Shown piece after piece: positions 52,401-61,400 of a stretch of 64,000 nt of DNA. The position numbers were made by a program, and so were the translations under genes. Source of the DNA: Phoronis australis (lineage: Eukaryota > Phoronida > Phoronidae); assembly GCA_002633005.1 (NCBI GenBank), contig NMRA01000738.1, forward strand, positions 71,366-135,365, given 5' to 3'. Below the pieces are notes generated by a model. That model was not told the origin of the DNA. It searched no databases and saw only the letters and a program-made list of their open reading frames with translations. The stretch's first letter is position 1; each line of letters opens with the position of its first letter.

Positions 52401-55400
52401 CAGCGTCTAATCCTAAAACCTTCGGATTTATTTTCAAAGACACCTTACAAAAGTCTGCACAACTGGTAACCTGAAAAATGCCTCTGGTGAGTTTGTAGAC
52501 TAAGGAAAGGTCATACTTCTCACACCACTATCCACTTAATGACACAATAAGAAGTACTTTTGGCCAAATGTTGCTTTTATCTCTGGATGTGCAGATTAAA
52601 TAACCAAAAATGTGTTCAGTGACCTTCTTGCACATTTTTCTGCCTTTGTACATTGTCACCTGCTTACTTCACAGGGTCGTGAATTTGTGCGAGAGTATAC
52701 GTTGGAGTACCAAAGGGAGGAGGGAGGACCATGGATGCGGTTCAAAAATAGACGCTCACAATCTGTAAGTCTACGCTGTACCATTCCATGCTAGTTTAAA
52801 ATTGATTTATTTTGAGATGTTGCCATTTGTGAAACTCTGACGTCGCTCATTGCTCAGCTTAAAGTTTTGTCCACAATTAGCCAACTTCAGAACATTTTGT
52901 CTTAGAAATGACTGATCGGATTAATTTGAAGTTGGAGTGTTGTGTCTCAGAAATGGCTGATCGAATTCGAATCAAATCTTCAGTTTTTGTACTTAAGGTG
53001 CAATTCTCCAAAGTGCTGTAAGGAATTGTCAAAATTTTTTACTTTGGCTTGAGAGGCTATGAAAAATTAGGGCTTTCAAGATTGTTGTTTTGGTTCAAAC
53101 AAAATTGAAAGAATGACTTATTACATGTTTTTGAATTTTTATTCTTAACAACTGTCATGTAGAAACAAAATTCTGTCATGTTATTGATACTGCGAATGTG
53201 TCTTGCTTTTTGCTAAATTTTACTAAAAATGTGAACAAATTAATGGGACAAGAATATTTAGTTGGAAATTCAAAATTCTCTTTGCAACAGTAAAACCTCT
53301 GTTGTATTGCTTCTGTATACTTGTCGGCCATAATAATGTGAATGTCTGAGATCTGTTATACTCTCCGAGAGGTGACAATGGTTTTCCTCTTGTTTGTCTA
53401 GTTTGGATTGTCTACTGACAATGTAACATGTAAGCCCCTTGCTATTCCGTGGATCTGCTGTTATTCATTGCAGACTTTCATTGTTATCTGTTTCAATGCC
53501 TTTCCAGATCTTTAAGGGCAACGACAACACATACATTCCCGAGATGCGGGCAGTGACGCCCCCTATCATCACGCGCAAGATCCGTTTTGTGCCATACAGT
53601 AAGGTGAATGTAATTGTCTGCCTCAGGGTCGAAGTTTATGGCTGTACGTGGGATGACGGGCTGGTCTCCTACACCATGCCCCAGGGGGAGCAACGTGGCT
53701 CTGATGTATTCCTACGCGATTACACCTACGATCAGCCTGAAGGCGATGATGGGATGCTGAGAAATGGATTGGGTCAGCTGACGGATGGAGAGGAAGGCAA
53801 TAACAACTTTAGACTGGACCCGACCAACCTTGGGAAAAAGGGATATGAATGGGTTGGCTGGAGAAACGACAGCCACTCGCGCAAGCCCATTGAGATTGTG
53901 TTCAAGTTTGATGCTGTGCGTGAATTTCAGGAGGTTCAGATTCACTGTAATAATGCGTTCAAGCGGGACGTTCGCGTGTTCCGTGGAGCGAAGTTTTACT
54001 TCAGTGTAGGTGGCAGGTATTATCAGAAGGTGCCGGTGGAATATTTCTACATGCGAGATGATGTCATGGAATTTGCACGAACCGTTGTCATTAAACTGGA
54101 GAAGAAGGTCGGCCGCTACGTGAAGATGATTCTCACCTTTGAAGCCAGGTGGATCATGATTAGTGAAGTGCAGTTTAATTCAGGTGAGTGAACGGGTCAT
54201 TCAGGCTATCTACCAATAAATGTTACTGTTGGAGACGAAGAATGGAAGTGATTTTGGGTTCCAAAAATGTTGGATTCTTTCTCACACCTGTATGTAGCAA
54301 ATGAGCTTTTGTCACAAAGCATGGGCCACTTTTATGTACGGTTGCCGTTGAAAATCATTCCTTGCCTTTAAACTTATATCCTGGCAATATCAGCATACTT
54401 CTGTAGCATACTGTGGGTTTCGGAACCCAATTTGAAGTGACGGCCTCAGTCTGATTGCACCAAGCCCTGTGACAACTGTTTGGTGGTGTTTTAGTTGCTT
54501 AGTATTGATTACCAACCGATTGTTTTGCTTCCTTAGTGGAACAAGTTTTTGAAAATTTCTCGACTCTTTTTGTTAAATCTTCAGCTATCTTCAGCTTCCT
54601 TCTGAATGGTTGCTCATTGAAGCATGAATAAGAATTTGTTGATGACCGCGGAATTGAAATGTGGTCAAGAAGACAAAATGGAGGGTAGTGTGATAAATAG
54701 TGTGTCGTATTGCCTGTTACAGTTGTCATCAAATCCAACTACACTGAAGAGATTCCGCCCACGACCGAGAGGCCACCTGGTGGCCCCGGCCATGACATGA
54801 AGTCAACAAAGAGTTCAGCAACGGATGGTATGTTGTCTGGTTATAGGATGTACTTCTGTCTGGCATTTTTGTTTACAGCTTCGTTTTTATGCGTGAATTT
54901 AAACAATGTTTGCCACTTCAATAGTAGTTTTACTGTGCTGTTAAGGGGTCATACATTATAAGTTTTTGGGATGTTGGCTAGTTTTAGTAAATTCATGGCT
55001 CTTTTCTCTTAGTTTGACCATTGTGAAAATATGCCTTGTTCTGCAGCCTCTGTTTTCTTGCGTCATAGCTATTGAAAACTTGAAATGTTGTTTTTGCAAC
55101 TGTTAGTAGTTTTCTAGAAAGTGTGATGAAGTCCTTTCTCATCAAAAACTATTAAATAGAATTTGGAGAAAAATAATGGCAAAGTTGTGTCATAACTGTG
55201 TTTGGTTTCTTTCTCAGGGGTTTTGCCATTACTTTGGCGAAGCTGCGTGATAAAACTTGTCTACTATTTGTTAAAAACTTGTCTTCGCCATTTCTTCCCC
55301 TACAGAACCATTGGAGAATGTGAACGCTGGCAACTCTCCACACAATCCTGACCAAGAGCCATCTGGTGGAGGGATGGACCAGTCCACAATGGGCATCATT

Positions 55401-58400
55401 ATTGGCGCTGTCTCGGGTGTCCTTGTCCTGGTGCTGGTCATCGGGCTGTTCCTCTACTGCCGCCATCGACGTAGTCGTGGTGCCAAGGGCTCGTATGCAT
55501 ACAGTACACGTGACCAGATCCTCATGAACATGACAGATTATAAGACGAACCAGAACGGGCACGGGAAGTGTCTAAATGGAAAAGTGAGTGTGTTAGAGAG
55601 CCATGAGTAACATTGGCGTCGGGAGTTTTCGATATGGTTGTGATTTCCAAGGTGTTTCAGTGTAGAGATACCTTGTTAGAATTTCTCTAGACCTTATGCA
55701 AGACCATTATTGAATGGTACGAATATCGTACTAGAATGTTTCTATACGTTTCTGCTAAAATATTGATTAAGATCTTTTACTTCAGTGCTTACTTTGTCCG
55801 ACTCTGTTTATGTACAGCGCACACCATTAATGGGACAAAATGACCCACAATTCCTCCTCGTGATGGCTGAAGCCACACGGAATTCTCCATCATGACGACT
55901 GACTAGCAAAATTCACCGTCAGAGTCGTGCCACAGAAACGATTTGCTGTCTGATTACTTTTGATGCGTAGTCTACGTATGAAGTTTGTATTGCAGTATTT
56001 ATTTCAGGTAAAATGGTGGCGCAAAAGTCAAACATATAAAGAAAGCAACTTTACTGTAATTTTAATGCACTCAGACTGCACTACAAAACTGTGCAGACTT
56101 TCCAAAAAATGCTCATATAAAGCATTGATTTGCTTTGCTTATAGACTTCAACCCACAATTTTGGAAATTTTTAAAAGTTTTGTTCAGGCTGAATATCTAA
56201 TCCTTTACAGGGCTTGTTTTGAGATCTGTTAAAAGAATGTCTACATATTAGGCGCTACAACTCATTCCCTTGCCCACAACTGTGAATGCTTTCTTGCTGG
56301 CCGTAATTACAAAAGCTTGGATTTCCATATTAGATTTATTTTTGGGGGATTAGGTGTCGGCTATAATCGCTGCCTGTTAATGGCAACATTTTTTTCTGGC
56401 CATTTTAGACACTGCGGAACCTGCCTGAACGACATTATGGAGCAACTCGATCTCCCCAATAAAGCGCTGATATCTGAGTGATCTTAATATCTCTAAAGAA
56501 TGCATTGAAATTGGAATGTAGCAGTGCATCATGCACCATAATATTAATAATTTCAATATATGTAATGGAATTGTATCATTACGCTTAACAAGTTACTTGA
56601 ATATATTTTCAGATGTATAATTGCGTGAATATGACCAGTGAAATGACTCACGAACTGGACAATCGAACCAATGAGATCTACCATGAGCCAGCAGACAGTA
56701 TACAGGGGAGAAAACTACCCGATGTCCCCGCCCCAGGGGACTTCTCAGGTGAGCCGACTCCACCTAATTGCCGAAGGTGGAGGTGTGTGAAGATCATGTT
56801 ATCTATATCGAGCGTTGTGTAAAACGTTCGACAACAACTCGAATTTGAAGTGAGATCGCTAGTGCATATGGTTATTCCATAGGGACATGGGAATTTCTTG
56901 ATGACTGCTTTCAAGGTGTGGAGTTTACACACGTACACTTTATATGGTTATACTGTAACAAAAATTAATGGTGTTTTTGCCATGTTGAACTTGCTCATAT
57001 TCTCAACATGGTAGAAGTTGTTGGTTTTTGGCTTGTTGGATTTACGCCTAATCTCACTTGAACTTCTTGTTAAATGTTGAGTGTCATAATCAGTTATTTC
57101 CAAGACTAACAACGTGGTTAAAATGCATTTTATGACCCCTGAAAATGGAAAATAAATGCGTGTCTGGATCTCGGTTTTATGAATTTCGTCTATTTCCACA
57201 AAATTCCCATAAAACAACATGAAATGCATTTTTTTGTTCATTATTTTTATCAGGTCTCTAAAATCTGATTTGTTGTAAAGATGTTGTAATATTGTCCTCT
57301 CAACCTTTCGCATTCGACCTTTGACCCTATTTTGTTTATGCTAATTGTTGCAGGCTGTTCATCTTGTCCTAGATGTCACTATAAGTACAGGTGTAAGTTA
57401 AGCCATGCAACATCTTGTTTGTTTCTGTCTCTCTACACTAGGTGGCACTCACGCTTAGGTCTAACCATGTTGTGATGAACTGTGTCAAACTCCTGTTTAA
57501 GGTCTATGTTATAGTTTCTTCCCAACTGACATCGTTTTGTCTGGTTACTGGGTGTCATCTGTTGATGCTTACAGAGACAGGTTTTTTGCTCTAACATTTT
57601 TGTGTTAAAAGTGTTAAGTTCCCTGCTATGTGCATACAGGTGTTACGTGTATAACCCATTTCAACATGCTACCTAATGACAGGGTTGCTAGTTTAACATG
57701 TTTCGACATTGACAAGTGTTTAGGGATATTTGATTTGATGACTGTGCAGGTGTAGTAATTTCTTGAGACGAGTTTGTTTGAGGAATGCAGGCTGACGGCG
57801 AGAGTCGCTAACCTTGGTGTGAAATTCAGCTTTTGAATTCTAGTAAAATAGCTATAACTCAGTTACCATCGCAACTGTAGCCCGTAGTTTATGATGCATA
57901 TTATAGGGTTGTTACTTTAGTGGGACATTTTACTAAACTTTGGTAAGAATGAGATATATTAAGACAGTGGTGCCACCTGTGTTCTTTCACCTGAACTCTT
58001 TCTTATGTCATCTCTCGTGTGTATGCACGCACTCTTCTCTTCCTCTCACATCAGCCATGTCAGTTGCTTCGATCCATTGCCACAATCAACTTGTTGAGAA
58101 ACTCATGCTAGTAACCCCTGAGTTAATGCCAACCGTCGGGCTTCACTTTTCAGCATCTACATATAATTGAACTTTGACCTCTGACCTCAGGTTAACATCA
58201 TAGAAGTGCAGAACTTACCCTCACTAACATAATTTAAATATTCAATTACATTTAATAATCTCATTTATGTGTACACGTGAAGCTTTGTAAGATAATAACC
58301 ATTATTCGCTAGTTTGTCAACTATTGAAATTTTTGACTACGGAATGGAAGTCAGTGGCCATCTGTTCACGCAAATGTAGATGTGCATACTACTGAAAATA

Positions 58401-61400
58401 CTTTTTACGCTGGAGGAAAATCTCTAGTAGATTACTGCTATTTAATTACCAGTAAGCATGGCCAGTCATGAGTACTGTACAGTGACTGTTTTCATATGCT
58501 GTGGAATTTTAAACATTTTTACCGCATATCATTATCCCATTCTGACAGTGCCAAGTTCTTGGTGTCAAACAAAGAAGTGGACCTCAGATCTTGCTTTTTG
58601 TGAGATCTCTGTTTTTGACAGTTTCCATCACTCTCATGACACTTGTGTGAAATTTTGTATTATTTATTATATTACAGTGTATTTCTTGTACAGTGTATTT
58701 CTTGTTTGAATCATTTCTCTCACCATGGGTGGTTGGTCAGACACCCTGCACTGCCACGCTAAACCTATTTTGTATTTCATCGACACCCCCATGACTACTC
58801 GATGTGTTAAATATCTTAATTCATTGTCACCATAATCAATCGATACGGCATTTTCCAGTCATGCTCTAGTCAGCATGTTTTACTTACAACCAGTTTTAGC
58901 ATAAATATCTCTAGTTTAGATTTTGGCACTTAAATTAACGAGTCCAGTGGTTTATATCTAGTAACTCTTAGTGGTAAAATATTACCATTTAAGATACAAA
59001 TTCTTTGGCGGCGTAGTAAACATTTTATTTTTCCGTATTTCCATAAAAGCTGTAGCACCAAATGAATGCTGCTCCATGTTCAAGCTATGTTACCACAGTT
59101 ACCACAAGGCCAGATTTGTTGGCTTTTCTCCCAAATTGTTGAGATATTTTGAAAGTTACTTGTGGCTAAATGTTAATCATATCGAGTGCTTCGCTTATAA
59201 TACACGCTGATGTCTGGAAAGACTTGCGGGTTCTATTGAACTTGTAAGGTGCTGGCCACTGTACATGTACACACACTTCTGTACATCTGTCAAGAACGGA
59301 CACTTTTGAATCACAAGCATGGCATCAAGAATCTTACACAGAGTTGTTTTGCGGTTGTGTCCGGTTTGGTGGACTATAAAAAAGAAAGCATGCGAGTTGT
59401 TTGGATTCATGCTTATATGTCATCAATGTCTCACTGTTCTGTCATCTGCTTCATAATCTTGTACAGCAGCGCCCCCTATTGCTACTCATAACAACCTACT
59501 GTCACTGGCTGATAACAGTGTCTTTAAAGCCCCAAACAATGAATATCATTTGCTTCAAATGGGACCAGAGGTACAATCGGGCAACTGCATTTGGTCCGTG
59601 ATTTGATCTTGTTTAATTAGGTCTAACTTACTGAATTTAAACAGAGGGCTCCTGTCCAAAACTCCAACCTAAACAATGGTTAAAAGTGGCGCTGCATGGG
59701 GCTTTTAAGGTATGCGAGTTGGTGCAGGAAAATGGAATCGTCTCACCATCTCCAAAGGTGCATTCAGTGGAGCTAAAGGTAGAACTTGCTCGTTTCCCTA
59801 ACCCTACAGTCAATATATAGTCCGGTTACCTATTGTCGTCTGGCTCCAAAGGTCGTCCGCCATCTTGTTTCGCGTGCAGCGCAACCACGCGGGACTTAGC
59901 GTTCCAATTTGGAGTGCTCGTGTGCACGTTAGGTACTAACTTATCGGAAGAGACACGTATCAAAGTAATGAGACAAAAATCGGTGAGTTTACCGATTGTT
60001 TTTTAAAACCACTTAAAAATCAGTAGATTTTACTAATACACTTTTTTGTGCGTTTTCAGAAGATGTTTTCGAATTTAAATTTTCTTCCGACGGGACACAA
60101 AACATGATCCAGGGTTTGTTTATGCAATGTATCTGTTTTTCCCAGGCACTAGTAGGATCTAGAAGGCCAAAGGAAAAATCCGCAGACAAATGCGATACGC
60201 TGGGTTCTTAACATTTTTGCCTCACGTTCACCATTAAACTGCATTGAAATGTTGAATTGGCTTTTATTGGAAACCACAGTGCAGAGCTCAACATCAAAGC
60301 TTCAAATCGAGTTTATGTCAATAAAAACAGGCTGTTGCAATTTTCATTACTTCGTTGGCCTTTTTCTGCATGTTTCTCAGTTTTTACAAAAGGGGGCAGC
60401 ATATGACGAACTTAGGTGTCACAATAAAATGGCTGCCGAAGGCAGTGCACATTTGAAATAACTCGGCACAAATTAAAGAAAACTTCCGAATCGATGAATG
60501 CGGTATATCTGTGAGAGTTAAATCGAATCCTATTCAGATCATAACTTTGAAGTGAAATAATTCGGTGAGTACAACAGCAAGTCGGTTTTATGCTTAGGCG
60601 GACGACCATTGGGTTCCCCAGTATACCTACCCTGTGGTAGCCCCATGACAGTCCCAGCACATGCTCTAAACTCCCCTGCCTCTAGTCCCTTGCGCTATTG
60701 TGAGGTTATTGCTTTAAAAACACCATTTACTGCAGTCCAAACTATATACAATATCAATTGGTCTGCCTGTGTGATGATGCTGATCGCAGTGCCCTCTCTT
60801 GCAGATCGAGAGTATGCAGTGCCAGACGTCACCAAGTCAGCGAGTGGTGTGACGATGTCAGCTCCACCATCGTCGCATTATCGTCACGTCATTCCATCTC
60901 TGTTACCAACCTACCCTACAGCTGATCTAGCAAATGCACCAAATATACAGGTGAACCATTTGGAATTGTTCTTAGGTTGAAAGGAATGGTATTTGGTGTT
61001 CATGCTACTGCTTAACTGACGGTAATGGCTCTAGAATTTGGGACATGGAAACTATCGCAAAGGTTGAAATTCCTTGCTTCTGGAGTTTGTGACAAAGACC
61101 ATTTTGGCGTTCACCACATTTCTCAAATTTGGGATATTGTTTTTTCAATCTACACACTGCGTATGTTTTCCCCTCTTTCTGGTAATTCTCGAATTTGGGA
61201 TGAGCATTATTGCCTTATTTCTAGAAATTGTGGCAAGCTCACTGTCCCAAATTATTGCATGTTCACCCAAACAGTACCTATAAACTACACTTTTCAAAGT
61301 TCCAAATCCTTACTATATTGACTTTAGTACTTACTAATATTTGTTTGCAATTATTTTAGTGCAAAGTGATGGACTAATTCACTGTTAGATGTAGTTTTTT

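Larger units (their letters stand above)
51125..56612 (+). other. DDR introns 2-7
   Basis: Introns at 51125-51455, 51598-52674, 52765-53507, 54184-54722, 54828-55305 and 55584-56612 all obey GT-AG. Intron 2 holds a CTCF-like motif (51300-51312). Intron 4 holds a family C repeat (about 53010-53275). I see nothing else of note in the others. Confidence 0.85.
56749..60804 (+). other. DDR intron 8 (4.1 kb)
   Basis: It separates two juxtamembrane exons and is the longest of the downstream introns. It contains the candidate 39-nt exon (57354-57392), CTCF-like motifs (57436 and 59464), a family A copy (about 58985-59145), and a CpG-bearing segment at 59.85-60.61 kb bounded by an 11-bp inverted repeat. 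Confidence 0.8.

Noticed and set aside
53439-53507. Upstream in-frame extension of exon 5, starting at an ATG
   Set aside because: It is intronic: a good acceptor sits at 53507, exon 4 joins there in phase 0, and domain continuity is exact.
55584-55610. Read-through of exon 7 donor to a stop after nine residues
   Set aside because: Strong GTGAGT donor and correct phase into exon 8. A retained-intron form is possible, but nothing in the sequence favours it.
57354-57390. 37-nt version of the candidate cassette exon using the GTGTAA donor
   Set aside because: Its length breaks the phase-1 frame into exon 9, destroying DREYAVP and all kinase sequence. Only the 39-nt version with GTAAGT at 57393 keeps the frame.
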